Assembly: GCA_030770545.1 (NCBI GenBank)
Contig: JAUCMP010000031.1
Location: 774,001-838,000, forward strand
From: Macropodus opercularis
Lineage: Eukaryota; Chordata; Actinopteri; Anabantiformes; Osphronemidae
Direction: 5' to 3'
Length of the DNA: 64,000 nt
The notes beneath the pieces are model-generated. The model ran no database searches. It was not told where the DNA came from and saw only the letters and a program-made list of their open reading frames with translations. Within the stretch, counting starts at the first letter, position 1, and each line of letters opens with the position of its first letter. A program made the position numbers and the translations under genes. Positions 27,441 through 41,330 of the stretch are shown here, piece by piece.

Positions 27441-30400
27441 AATTGTTGACTGCAATGAAGATATCTTGTTTTTCCCTGACTTTGTAATGACTATCACTGA
27501 CTGCATTGAAAATCTCTTGCTATGCACTGACGTTGTAATGACAATCGCTGACTGCAATGAAGATCTCTTGCCTCTCCCTGACTTTGTAATTACTATCACT
27601 GACTGCAATGAAAATCTCTTGCTGTGCATTGACTTTGTAATGACAATCGCTGACTGCAATGAAGATATCTTGCTTTTCCCTGACTTTGTAATGACAATCG
27701 CTGACTGAAATGAAGATCTCTTGCTATTCCCTGACTTTGTAATGACAATCACTGACTGCAATGAAGATCTCTTGCTATTCCCTGACTTTGTAATGACAAT
27801 CGCTGACGGCAATGAAGATCTCTTGCTTTTCCCTGACTTTGTAATGACTATCTCTGACTGCAATGAAGATCTCTTGCTGTGCATTGACTTTGTAATGACA
27901 ATCGTTGACTGCAATGAAAATCTCTTGCTATGCACTGACTTTGTAATGAATATCACTGACTGCAATGAAGATCTCTTGCTATTCCCTGACTTTGTAATGA
28001 CAATCGCTGAGTGCAATGAGATCCCTTGCTATTCCCTGACTTTGTAATGACTATCACTGACTGCATTGAAAATCTCTTGCTATGCACTGACATTGTAATG
28101 ACAATCGCTGACTGCAATGAAGATCTCTTGCTTTTCTCTGACTTTGTAATGACTATCACTGACTGCATTGAAAATCTCTTGCTATGCACTGACTTTGTAA
28201 TGACAATCGCTGACTGCAATGAAGATCTCTTGCTTTTCCCTGACTTTGTAATGACAATCGCTGACTGCAATGAAGATCTCTTGCTTTTCCCTGACTTTGT
28301 AATGACAATCGTTGACTGCAATGAAGATCTCTTGATATGCACTGACTTTGTAATGACTATCACTGACTGCAATGAAGATCTCTTTATATGCACTGACTTT
28401 GTAATGATAATCTATGACTGAAATGAAGATCTCTTGCTATTGCCTGACTTTGTATTGACAATCGCTGACTGCAATGAAGATCTCTTGCTATTCCCTGACT
28501 TTGTAATGACTATCACTGACTGCAATGAAGATCCCTTCTTTTCCCTGACTTTGTAATGACTATCACTGACTGCAATGAAGATCTCTTGCTATGCACTGAC
28601 TTTGTAATGACAATCGCTGACTGAAATGAAGATCTCTTGCTATTCCCTGACTTTGTAATGACAATCGCTGACGGCAATGAAGATCTCTTGCTATTCCCTG
28701 ACTTTGTAATGACAATCGCTGACTGCAATGAAGATCTCTTGCTATTCCCTGACTTTGTAATGACTATCACTGACTGCAATGAAGATCTCTTGCTATTCCC
28801 TGACTTTGTAATGACTATCGCTGAGTGCAATGAGATCTCTTGCTTTTCCCTGACGTTGTAATGACAATCGCTGACTGCAATGAAGATCTCTTGATATGCA
28901 CTGACTTTGTAATGACTATCACTGACTGCAATGAAGATCTCTTGATATGCACTGACTTTGTAATGACAATCGCTGACTGAAATGAAGATCTCTTGCTATT
29001 GCCTGACTTTGTATTGACAATCGCTGACTGCAATGAAGATCTCTTGCTATTCCCTGACTTCGTAATGACTATCACTGACTGCAATGAAGATCTCTTGTTA
29101 TGCACTGACTTTGTAATGACAATCGCTCACTGCAATGAAGATCTCTTGCTATTCCCTGACTTTGTAATGACAATCGGTGACTGCAATGAAGATCTCTTGC
29201 TATTCCCTGACTTTGTAATGACAATCGTTGACTGCAATGAAGATCTCTTGCTATTCCCTGACTTTGTAATGACAATCGCTGACTGCAATGAAGATCTCTT
29301 GCTTTTCCCTGACTTTGTACTAATAATCTCTCACTGCAATGAAGATCTCTTGCTTTTCCCTGACTTTGTAATGACTATCACTGACTGCAATGAAGATCTC
29401 TTGTTATTCCCTGATTTTGTAATGATAATCGCTGACTGCAATGAAGATCTCTTGCTATTCCCTGACTTTGTAATGACTATCACTGACTGCAATGAAGATC
29501 TCTTGCTGTGCATTGACTTTGTAATGACAATCGTTGACTGCAATGAAAATCTCTTGCTATGCACTGACTTTGTAATGATAATCGCTCACTGCAATGAAGA
29601 TCTCTTGCTATTCCCTGACTTTGTAATGACAATTGTTGACTGCAATGAAGATATCTTGTTTTTCCCTGACTTTGTAATGACTATCACTGACTGCATTGAA
29701 AATCTCTTGCTATGCACTGACGTTGTAATGACAATCACTGACTGCAATGAAAATCTCTTGCTGTTTTTTGACTTTGTAATGACAATCGCTGACTGCAATG
29801 AAGATATCTTGCTTTTCCCTGACTTTGTAATGACAATCGCTGACTGAAATGAAGATCTCTTGCTATTCCCTGACTTTGTAATGACAATCACTGACTGCAA
29901 TGAAGATATCTTGCTTTTCCCTGACTTTGTAATGACAATCGCTGACGGCAATGAAGATCTCTTGCTTTTCCCTGACTTTGTAATGACTATCTCTGACTGC
30001 AATGAAGATCTCTTGCTGTGCATTGACTTTGTAATGACAATCGTTGACTGCAATGAAAATCTCTTGCTATGCACTGACTTTGTAATGAATATCACTGACT
30101 GCAATGAAGATCTCTTGCTATTCCCTGACTTTGTAATGACAATCGCTGACTGCAATGAAGATCTCTTGCTATTCCCTGACTTTGTAATGACTATCGCTGA
30201 GTGCAATGAGATCCCTTGCTATTCCCTGACTTTGTAATGACTATCACTGACTGCATTGAAAATCTCTTGCTATGCACTGACATTGTAATGACAATCGCTG
30301 ACTGCAATGAAGATCTCTTGCTTTTCTCTGACTTTGTAATGACTATCACTGACTGCATTGAAAATCTCTTGCTATGCACTGACTTTGTAATGACAATCGC

Positions 30401-33400
30401 TGACTGCAATGAAGATCTCTTGCTTTTCCCTGACTTTGTAATGACAATCGCTGACTGCAATGAAGATCTCTTGCTTTTCCCTGACTTTGTAATGACAATC
30501 GTTGACTGCAATGAAGATCTCTTGATATGCACTGACTTTGTAATGACTATCACTGACTGCAATGAAGATCTCTTGATATGCACTGACTTTGTAATGACAA
30601 TCTATGACTGAAATGAAGATCTCTTGCTATTGCCTGACTTTGTATTGACAATCGCTGACTGCAATGAAGATCTCTTGCTATTCCCTGACTTTGTAATGAC
30701 TATCACTGACTGCAATGAAGATCTCTTGCTATGCACTGACTTTGTAATGATAATTGGTGACTGCAATGAAGATCTCTTGCTATTCCCTGACTTTGTAATG
30801 ACAATCGGTGACTGCAATGAAGATCTCTTGCTATTCCCTGACTTTGTAATGACAATCGTTGACTGCAATGAAAATCTCTTGCTATTCCTTGACTTTGTAA
30901 TGACAATCGCTGACTGCAATGAAGATCTCTTGCTATGCACTGACTCAAGAGTGACTAACGCTGACTGCAATGAAGATCTCTTGCTTTTCCCTGACTTTGT
31001 ACTAATAATCTCTCACTGCAATGAAGATCTCTTGCTATTCCCTGACATTGTAATGATAATCGCTCACTGTAATGAAGATCTCTTGCTATTCCCTGACTTT
31101 GTAATGACTATCACTGACTGCAATGAGATCTCTTGCTGTGCATTGACTTTGTAATGACAATCGCTGGCTGCAATGAAGATCTCTTGCTTTTCCCTGACTT
31201 TATAATGAGAATCACTGACTGCAATGAAGATCTCTTGCTATTCCCTGACTTTGTAATGACTATCACTCACTGCAATGCAGATCCCTTGACAATCGCTGAC
31301 TGCATTAAAGATCTTTTTCTTTTCCCTGACGTTGTAATGACAATCGCTGACTGCGATGAACATCTCTTGCTATTGCCTGACTTTGTAATGACAATCGCTG
31401 ACTGCAATGAAGATCTCTTGCTATTCCCTGACTTTGTAATGACAATCGCTGACTGCAATGAGATCTCTTGCTATTGCCTGACTTTGTAATGACGATCACT
31501 GACTGCAATGAAGATCTATTGCTATTCCCTGACTATGTAATGACAATCGCTGACGGCAATGAAGATCTCTTGCTATTCCCTGACTTTGTAATGATAATCG
31601 CTTACTGCAATGAAGATCTCTTGCTATTCCCTGACTCTTTATTGACAATCGCTGACTGCAATGAAGATCTCTTGCTATTCCCTGACTTTGTAATGACAAT
31701 CGCTGACTGCAATGAGATCTCTTGCTATTGCCTGACTTTGTAATGACGATCACTGACTGCAATGAAGATCTATTGCTATTCCCTGACTATGTAATGACAA
31801 TCGCTGACGGCAATGAAGATCTCTTGCTATTCCCTGACTTTGTAATGGCTATCGCTGACTGAAAAGAAAACATCTTGCTATGCACTAACGTTGTACTGAC
31901 AATCGCTGACTGCAATGAAGATCTCTTGCTATTCCCTGACTTTGTAATGACTATCACTGACTGCAATGAAGATCTCTTGCTATTCCCTGACTTTGTAATG
32001 ATTATCACTGAGTACAATGAAGATCTCTTGCTGTGCATTGACTTTGTAATGACAGTCGCTGACTGCAATGAAGATCTCTTGCTATTCCCTGACTTTGTAG
32101 TGACTATCACTGACTGCAATGAAGATCTCTTGCTGTGCATTGACTTTGTAATGACAATCGTTGACTGCAATGAAAATCTCTTGCTATTCCCTGACTTTTT
32201 AATGATAATCGCTGACTGCAATGAAGATCTCTTGCTTTTCCCTGACTTTGTAATGACAGTCGCTGACTGCAATGAAGATCTCTTGCTATTCCCAGACTTT
32301 GTAATGACAATCACTGACTGCAATGAGGTCTCTTGCTATTCCCTGACTTTGTAATGACAATCACTGACTGCAATGAAGATCTTTTGCTTTTCCCTGACTA
32401 GTAATGACTATCACTGACTGCAATGAAGATCTCTTGCTTTTCCCTGGCTTTGTAATGACAATCACTGACTGCAATGAAGATGTCTTGCTATTCCCTGACT
32501 TTGTAATGATAATCGCTCACTGCAATGAAGATCTCTTGCTATTCCCTGACTTTGTAATGATAATCGCTCACTGCAATGAAGATCTCTTGCTATTCCCTGA
32601 CTTTGTAATGATAATCGCTCACTGCAATGAAGATCTCTTGCCTCTCCCTGACTTTGTAATTACTATCACTGACTGCAATGAAAATCTCTTGCTGTGCATT
32701 GACTTTGTAATGACAATCGCTGACTGCAATGAAGATATCTTGCTTTTCCCTGACTTTGTAATGACAATCGCTGACTGCAATGAAGATCTCTTGCTTTTCC
32801 CTGACTTTGTAATGACAGTCGCTGACTGCAATGAAGATCTCTTGCTATTCCCAGACTTTGTAATGACAATCACTGACTGCAATGAGGTCTCTTGCTATTC
32901 CCTGACTTTGTAATGACAATCACTGACTGCAATGAAGATCTTTTGCTTTTCCCTGACTAGTAATGACTATCACTGACTGCAATGAAGATCTCTTGCTTTT
33001 CCCTGGCTTTGTAATGACAATCACTGACTGCAATGAAGATGTCTTGCTATTCCCTGACTTTGTAATGATAATCGCTCACTGCAATGAAGATCTCTTGCTA
33101 TTCCCTGACTTTGTAATGATAATCGCTCACTGCAATGAAGATCTCTTGCTATTCCCTGACTTTGTAATGATAATCGCTCACTGCAATGAAGATCTCTTGC
33201 CTCTCCCTGACTTTGTAATTACTATCACTGACTGCAATGAAAATCTCTTGCTGTGCATTGACTTTGTAATGACAATCGCTGACTGCAATGAAGATATCTT
33301 GCTTTTCCCTGACTTTGTAATGACAATCGCTGACTGAAATGAAGATCTCTTGCTATTCCCTGACTTTGTAATGACAATCACTGACTGCAATGAAGATATC

Positions 33401-36400
33401 TTGCTTTTCCCTGACTTTGTAATGACAATCACTGACTGAAATGAAGATCTATTGCTATTCCCTGACTTTGTAATGACAATCGCTGACGGCAATGAAGATC
33501 TCTTGCTTTTCCCTGACTTTGTAATGACAATCGTTGACTGCAATGAAAATCTCTTGCTATGCACTGACTTTGTAATGATAATCGCTCACTGCAATGAAGA
33601 TCTCTTGCTATTCCCTGACTTTGTAATGACTATCACTCACTGCAATGAAGATCTCTTGACAATCGCTGACTGCAATAAAGATCTTTTTCTATTCCCTGAC
33701 GTTGTAATGACAATCGCTGACTGCGATGAAGATCTCTTGCTATTCCCTGACTTTGTAATGACAATCGCTGACTGCAATGAGATCTCTTGCTATTCCCTGA
33801 CGTTGTAATGACAATCGCTGACTGCGATGAAGATCTCTTGCTATTCCCTGACTTTGTAATGATAATCGCTCACTGCAATGAAGATCTCTTGCTATGCACT
33901 GACTTTGTAATGAAAATCACTGACTGCAATGAAGATCTCTTGCTATTCCCTGACTTTGTAATGACAATCGCTGACGGCAATGAAGATCTCTTGCTATTCC
34001 CTGACTTTGTAATGACAATCGCTGACTGCAATGAAGATCTCTTGCTATTCCCAGACTTTGTAATGACTATCACTGACTGCAATGAAGATCTCTTGCTATT
34101 CCCTGACTTTGTAATGACTATCGCTGAGTGCAATGAGATCCCTTGCTATTCCCTGACTTTGTAATGACTATCACTGACTGCAATGAAGATCTCTTGCTAT
34201 TCCCTGACTTTGTAATGACTATCGCTGAGTGCAATGAGATCTCTTGCTTTTCCCTGACTTTGTAATGACTATCACTGACTGCATTGAAAATCTCTTGCTA
34301 TGCACTGACGTTGTAATGACAATCGCTGACTGCAATGAAGATCTCTTGATATGCACTGACTTTGTAATGACTATCACTGACTGCAATGAAGATCTCTTGA
34401 TATGCACTGACTTTGTAATGACAATCGCTGACTGAAATGAAGATCTCTTGCTATTGCCTGACTTTGTATTGACAATCGCTGACTGCAATGAAGATCTCTT
34501 GCTATTCCCTGACTTTGTAATGACTATCACTAACTGCAATGAAGATCTCTTGCTATTCCCTGACTTTGTAATGACAATCGGTGACTGCAATGAAGATCTC
34601 TTGCTATGCACTGACTTTGTAATGACAATCGTTGACTGCAATGAAGATCTCTTGCTATTCCCTGACTTTGTAATGACTATCACTAACTGCAATGAAGATC
34701 TCTTGCTATTCCCTGACTTTGTAATGACAATCGGTGACTGCAATGAAGATCTCTTGCTATGCACTGACTTTGTAATGACAATCGTTGACTGCAATGAAGA
34801 TCTCTTGCTTTTCCCTGACTTTGTACTAATAATCTCTCACTGCAATGAAGATCTCTTGCTTTTCCCTGACTTTGTAATGACTATCACTGACTGCAATGAA
34901 GATCTCTTGTTATTCCCTGATTTTGTAATGATAATCGCTCACTGCAATGAAGATCTCTTGCTATTCCCTGACTTTGTAATGACTATCACTGACTGCAATG
35001 AAGATCTCTTGCTGTGCATTGACTTTGTAATGACAATCGTTGACTGCAATGAAAATCTCTTGCTATGCACTGACTTTGTAATGATAATCGCTCACTGCAA
35101 TGAAGATCTCTTGCTATTCCCTGACTTTGTAATGACAATTGTTGACTGCAATGAAGATATCTTGTTTTTCCCTGACTTTGTAATGACTATCACTGACTGC
35201 ATTGAAAATCTCTTGCTATGCACTGACGTTGTAATGACAATCGCTGACTGCAATGAAGATCTCTTGCCTCTCCCTGACTTTGTAATTACTATCACTGACT
35301 GCAATGAAAATCTCTTGCTGTGCATTGACTTTGTAATGACAATCGCTGACTGCAATGAAGATATCTTGCTTTTCCCTGACTTTGTAATGACAATCGCTGA
35401 CTGAAATGAAGATCTCTTGCTATTCCCTGACTTTGTAATGACAATCACTGACTGCAATGAAGATATCTTGCTTTTCCCTGACTTTGTAATGACAATCACT
35501 GACTGAAATGAAGATCTCTTGCTATTCCCTGACTTTGTAATGACAATCGCTGACGGCAATGAAGATCTCTTGCTTTTCCCTGACTTTGTAATGACTATCT
35601 CTGACTGCAATGAAGATCTCTTGCTGTGCATTGACTTTGTAATGACAATCGTTGACTGCAATGAAAATCTCTTGCTATTCCCTGGCTTTGTAATGATAAT
35701 CGCTCACTGCAATGAAGATCTCTTACTTTTCCCTGACTTTGTAATGACTATCTCTGACTGCAATGAAGATCTCTTGCTGTGCATTGACTTTGTAATGACA
35801 ATCGTTGACTGCAATGAAGATATCTTGCTTTTCCCTGACTTTGTAATGACTATCACTGACTGCAATGAAGATCTCTTGCTTTTCCCTGACTTTGTAATGA
35901 CTATCTCTGACTGCAATGAAGATCTCTTGCTGTGCATTGACTTTGTAATGACAATCGTTGACTGCAATGAAAATCTCTTGCTATTCCCTGGCTTTGTAAT
36001 GATAATCGCTCACTGCAATGAAGATCTCTTACTTTTCCCTGACTTTGTAATGACTATCTCTAACTGCAATGAAGATCTCTTGCTGTGCATTGACTTTGTA
36101 ATGACAATCGTTGACTGCAATGAAGATATCTTGCTTTTCCCTGACTTTGTAATGACTATCACTGACTGCAATGAAGATCTCTTGCTATGCACTGACTTTG
36201 TAATGACAATCGCTGACTGAAATGAAGATCTCTTGCTATTCCCTGACTTTGTAATGACAATCGCTGACGGCAATGAAGATCTCTTGCTATTCCCTGACTT
36301 TGTAATGACAATCGCTGACTGCAATGAAGATCTCTTGCTATTCTCAGACTTTGTAATGACTATCACTGACTGCAATGAAGATCTCTTGCTATTCCCTGAC

Positions 36401-38934
36401 TTTGTAATGACTATCGCTGAGTGCAATGAGATCCCTTGCTATTCCCTGACTTTGTAATGACTATCACTGACTGCAATGAAGATCTCTTGCTATTCCCTGA
36501 CTTTGTAATGACTATCGCTGAGTGCAATGAGATCTCTTGCTTTTCCCTGACTTTGTAATGACTATCACTGACTGCATTGAAAATCTCTTGCTATGCACTG
36601 ACGTTGTAATGACAATCGCTGACTGCAATGAAGATCTCTTGCTTTTCCCTGACTTTGTAATGACTATCACTGACTGCATTGAAAATCTCTTGCTATGCAC
36701 TGACGTTGTAATGACAATCGCTGACTGCAATGAAGATCTCTTGATATGCACTGACTTTGTAATGACTATCACTGACTGCAATGAAGATCTCTTGATATGC
36801 ACTGACTTTGTAATGACAATCGCTGACTGAAATGAAGATCTCTTGCTATTGCCTGACTTTGTATTGACAATCGCTGACTGCAATGAAGATCTCTTGCTAT
36901 TCCCTGACTTTGTAATGACTATCACTGACTGCAATGAAGATCTCTTGCTATGCACTGACTTTGTAATGACAATCGCTCACTGCAATGAAGATCTCTTGCT
37001 ATTCCCTGACTTTGTAATGACAATCGGTGACTGCAATGAAGATCTCTTGCTATTCCCTGACTTTGTAATGACAATCGTTGACTGCAATGAAGATCTCTTG
37101 CTATTCCCTGACTTTGTAATGACAATCGCTGACTGCAATGAAGATCTCTTGCTTTTCCCTGACTTTGTACTAATAATCTCTCACTGCAATGAAGATCTCT
37201 TGCTTTTCCCTGACTTTGTAATGACTATCACTGACTGCAATGAAGATCTCTTGTTATTCCCTGATTTTGTAATGATAATCGCTCACTGCAATGAAGATCT
37301 CTTGCTATTCCCTGACTTTGTAATGACTATCACTGACTGCAATGAAGATCTCTTGCTGTGCATTGACTTTGTAATGACAATCGTTGACTGCAATGAAAAT
37401 CTCTTGCTATGCACTGACTTTGTAATGATAATCGCTCACTGCAATGAAGATCTCTTGCTATTCCCTGACTTTGTAATGACAATTGTTGACTGCAATGAAG
37501 ATATCTTGTTTTTCCCTGACTTTGTAATGACTATCACTGACTGCAATGAAGATCTCTTGTTATTCCCTGATTTTGTAATGATAATCGCTCACTGCAATGA
37601 AGATCTCTTGCTATTCCCTGACTTTGTAATGACTATCACTGACTGCAATGAAGATCTCTTGCTGTGCATTGACTTTGTAATGACAATCGTTGACTGCAAT
37701 GAAAATCTCTTGCTATGCACTGACTTTGTAATGATAATCGCTCACTGCAATGAAGATCTCTTGCTATTCCCTGACTTTGTAATGACAATTGTTGACTGCA
37801 ATGAAGATATCTTGTTTTTCCCTGACTTTGTAATGACTATCACTGACTGCATTGAAAATCTCTTGCTATGCACTGACGTTGTAATGACAATCGCTGACTG
37901 CAATGAAGATCTCTTGCCTCTCCCTGACTTTGTAATTACTATCACTGACTGCAATGAAAATCTCTTGCTGTGCATTGACTTTGTAATGACAATCGCTGAC
38001 TGCAATGAAGATATCTTGCTTTTCCCTGACTTTGTAATGACAATCGCTGACTGAAATGAAGATCTCTTGCTATTCCCTGACTTTGTAATGACAATCACTG
38101 ACTGCAATGAAGATATCTTGCTTTTCCCTGACTTTGTAATGACAATCACTGACTGAAATGAAGATCTCTTGCTATTCCCTGACTTTGTAATGACTATCAC
38201 TGACTGCAATGAAGATCTCTTGCTGTGCATTGACTTTGTAATGACAATCGTTGACTGCAATGAAAATCTCTTGCTATGCACTGACTTTGTAATGATAATC
38301 GCTCACTGCAATGAAGATCTCTTGCTATTCCCTGACTTTGTAATGACAATTGTTGACTGCAATGAAGATATCTTGTTTTTCCCTGACTTTGTAATGACTA
38401 TCACTGACTGCATTGAAAATCTCTTGCTATGCACTGACGTTGTAATGACAATCGCTGACTGCAATGAAGATCTCTTGCCTCTCCCTGACTTTGTAATTAC
38501 TATCACTGACTGCAATGAAAATCTCTTGCTGTGCATTGACTTTGTAATGACAATCGCTGACTGCAATGAAGATATCTTGCTTTTCCCTGACTTTGTAATG
38601 ACAATCGCTGACTGAAATGAAGATCTCTTGCTATTCCCTGACTTTGTAATGACAATCACTGACTGCAATGAAGATATCTTGCTTTTCCCTGACTTTGTAA
38701 TGACAATCACTGACTGAAATGAAGATCTCTTGCTATTCCCTGACTTTGTAATGACAATCGCTGACGGCAATGAAGATCTCTTGCTTTTCCCTGACTTTGT
38801 AATGACTATCTCTGACTGCAATGAAGATCTCTTGCTGTGCATTGACTTTGTAATGACAATCGTTGACTGCAATGAAAATCTCTTGCTATGCACTGACTTT
38901 GTAATGAATATCACTGACTGCAATTCAATTCAAT
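27441..38934 (+). repeat. 51-bp satellite array, block 2
   Basis: 11.5 kb of the same monomer in the same direction. Main monomer types differ at the centre: ACTATCACTGACTGC, ACAATCGCTGACTGC, ATAATCGCTCACTGC, and ACAATCGTTGACTGC with GAAAATCTC. They recur in fixed orders, giving larger repeats. A block with CACTGACATTGTAATG and TTTTCTCTGAC monomers starts at 28026 and again at 30216. A six-monomer (306-bp) unit is doubled at 35681/35987 and at 37221/37527. The longest open stretch (36843-38054) is monomer sequence only. Confidence 0.97.
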
Positions 38935-41330
38935 TCAATTCAACTTTATTTATATAGCGCCAATTCACAACATCAGTTATCTCAGGGCACTTTACAAGTA
39001 AGGTTTTAAGACCTTACACAACTAAACCCAACAATTCCCACATAGAGCAAGCTTTTAATTGTAGCCAATCGATAAATTGTACAGTTAAATAGCGACAGCG
39101 GAGAGGAAAAACTCCCTCTCTAACGAGGAAGAAACCTCCAGCAGACCCAGGCTCAGTGTGGGCGGCCATCTGCCTTGACCGGTTGGGGTGAGGGGATAGA
39201 GAAGAGAGAAAAGGACACAACCACAGCAACAAAACAAGCAGCAACAGAACACAGGCAGGATGGTTGGACCAGCAACTGAACACTGGAGACACACGACTCT
39301 GAGTCTGATGATACCTGTAGATGAGGATAGAGAGAGACAGAAGGGGAGAAGCACAACTAGGAGAGAAAAGGGACAAAGTTAGTCACATGTGGAAATGGAG
39401 GCATGTTAGTGGATAGAAGAAAAAGAGAAAAAAGAGCTCAGTCAATAAAGGACGTCCCCCAGCAGTCTAAGTCTATAGCAGCTTAACTAAGAGATGGTTC
39501 AGGGTGACCAGAACCATCTCTAACTATACGCTTTGTCAAAAAGAAAGGTTTTAAGCCTAGTTTTAAAACTAGAGAGGGTGTCTGCTTCTCGAACCTGGAC
39601 TGGAAGCTGGTTCCATAGGAGAGGAGCTTGGTAGCTAAATGCTCTGCCTCCTGTTCTACATTTAGAAACTCTAGGAGCCACAAGTAGACCAGCGCTCTGA
39701 GAACGAAGCGTTCTGTTGGGAGCATAAGGAGCGATGAGGTCTTTAAGATAAGATGGAGCTTTATTATGAAGAGCTTTGTAGGTGAGGAGAAGAATTTTGA
39801 ATTCTATCCTAGTTTTGACAGGGAGCCAATGCAGAGAAGCTAATGTTGGAGAAATGTGATCTCTCTTCCTAAGTCCAGTCAGAACTCTGGCTGCAGCATT
39901 TTGAATTAATTGGAGGATTTTCAAAGAGTTATTGGGACAACCTATGAGTAGCGAGTTACAGTAGTCAAGCCTAGAGGTAACAAATGCATGGATTAATTTT
40001 TCAGCATCACTCTGTGAGAGGATGCTCCTAATTTTAGCAATATTCCTCAGGTGGAAGTAGGCGGTTCTAGAGATTTCTTTAATATATGGTGTAAAGGACA
40101 GATCTTGGTCAACAATGACACCAAGGTTCCTCACAGTAGAACTTGAAGCTAACGTTATGTCATCCAGAGTAACAATCTGATTCAATAAAGAGTCTCTCTG
40201 GTTTTTAGCACCAATTATAATAACCTCAGTTTTATCTGAATTCAGTTGGAGAAAGTTATGGGACATCCAGGATTTGATATCATTTAAACAAGTTTGAAGT
40301 TTGACTAATTGGTTTGTTTCCTCTGGTTTCATGGACAAATATAACCGAGTATCATCTGCATAGCAGTGGAAATTTATAGAATGTTTTCTAATAATATTAC
40401 CAAGGGGAGACATGTAAAGACTGAAAAGTATTGGACCAAGCACAGAACCCTGTGGAACTCCAAAGCTAATTCCTGTGCGGATGGAAGATTGATCATGAAC
40501 ATGGACGAATTGGAATCTGTTCAACAGATAAGACTTAAACCATCCCAGTGCTTTTCCTTTAATCCCAATGCTATGTTCCAGTCTCTGCAATAGAATCTTG
40601 TGATCTATCGTATCAAATGCTGCACTAAGATCTAACAGGACAAGTACAGAAACTAGACCATTGTCTGAAGCTGTGAGAAGATCATTAGTGACTCTAATCA
40701 GAGCTGTTTCTGTGCTATGATGTAATCTGAATCCTGACTGGAAATCTTCATATAGGTCATTTCTACGCAAGTGGTCACATAATTGTTTAGCTACGGTTTT
40801 TTCAAGAACTTTAGAAATAAAGGGCAGATTGGATATAGGCCTATAATTTGCAAGTTCTCTAGGGTCAAGAGTAGGTTTTTTCAATAAAGGTTTGACCACA
40901 GCAACTTTAAAAGCCTGTGGTACGTAGCCTGTAACCAGCGATTGGTTGATTTGATTTAATATGGACGTGCTGATTAATGGAAGAATTTCTTTGAGTAATC
41001 TGGTTGGGATTGGGTCTAAGAGACAAGTAGCTGGTTTAGCAGAGTTAATTATTGAAGTTAACTCAGTGTGATCTATGGGGGAAAAACAGTTTAAGTAAGA
41101 CATAGGTCTAACCAGCAGATCTAAGGCTGTTGGATCTGCAGATCGGTTTATGACTTTTGTTGACAGATTCTGATAAATCTTTTCTCTAATGGTTATGATT
41201 TTATTGGTAAAGAAATTCATAAAGTCGTTGCTGCTGAGATTTAAAGGGACACTAGGCTCAACACAACTATGACTCTTAGTCAGCCTGGCTACAGTGCTGA
41301 AAAGAAACCTGGGGTTGTTTTTATTTTCCT
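38935..41330 (-). mobile_element. L2-clade LINE, 5'-truncated, inserted in satellite
   Basis: 2.4 kb on the minus strand. The 3' end is an (ATTCA)n-type tail at 38935-38954, preceded on the element strand by a 3' untranslated region of about 560 bp. The insertion splits one satellite monomer, with CAAT on both sides (38931-38934 and 41331-41334). The uninterrupted monomer order is found at about 27946-28030. The endonuclease is missing through 5' truncation. Confidence 0.88.
39520..41330 (-). CDS. L2 reverse transcriptase, open, 5'-truncated
   Basis: The minus-strand frame is open from the truncation point (EENKNNPRFLFSTVARLTKS) to the stop at 39520, about 603 codons. The first ATG inside is at 41220. 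RT motifs in order: ANYRPISNLPFISKVLEK, DDFQSGFR-like EDFQSGFRLHHSTETAL, VLLDLSAAFDTIDHKIL, GVPQGSVLGPILFSLYMSPL, and the catalytic CYADDTRLYL. The C-terminal domain follows with SRLDYCNSLLIGCP and HISPTLASLHWLPVKTRIEF. No stop or frameshift is visible, so the insertion is young. It cannot move by itself because the endonuclease half is missing. Best match by motif is the L2/Maui group. Confidence 0.93.

Noticed and set aside
36843..38054. 403-codon plus-strand open frame with 17-residue repeats, and many similar frames on both strands
   Set aside because: It is satellite sequence. The 51-bp monomer keeps any stop-free frame open, all frames end at one-base-short or TGA-bearing monomers, and the opposite strand is equally open.
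39014..39376. Minus-strand frames of 67-120 codons in the L2 3' untranslated region
   Set aside because: Low-complexity, overlapping in all three frames, located after the L2 stop.
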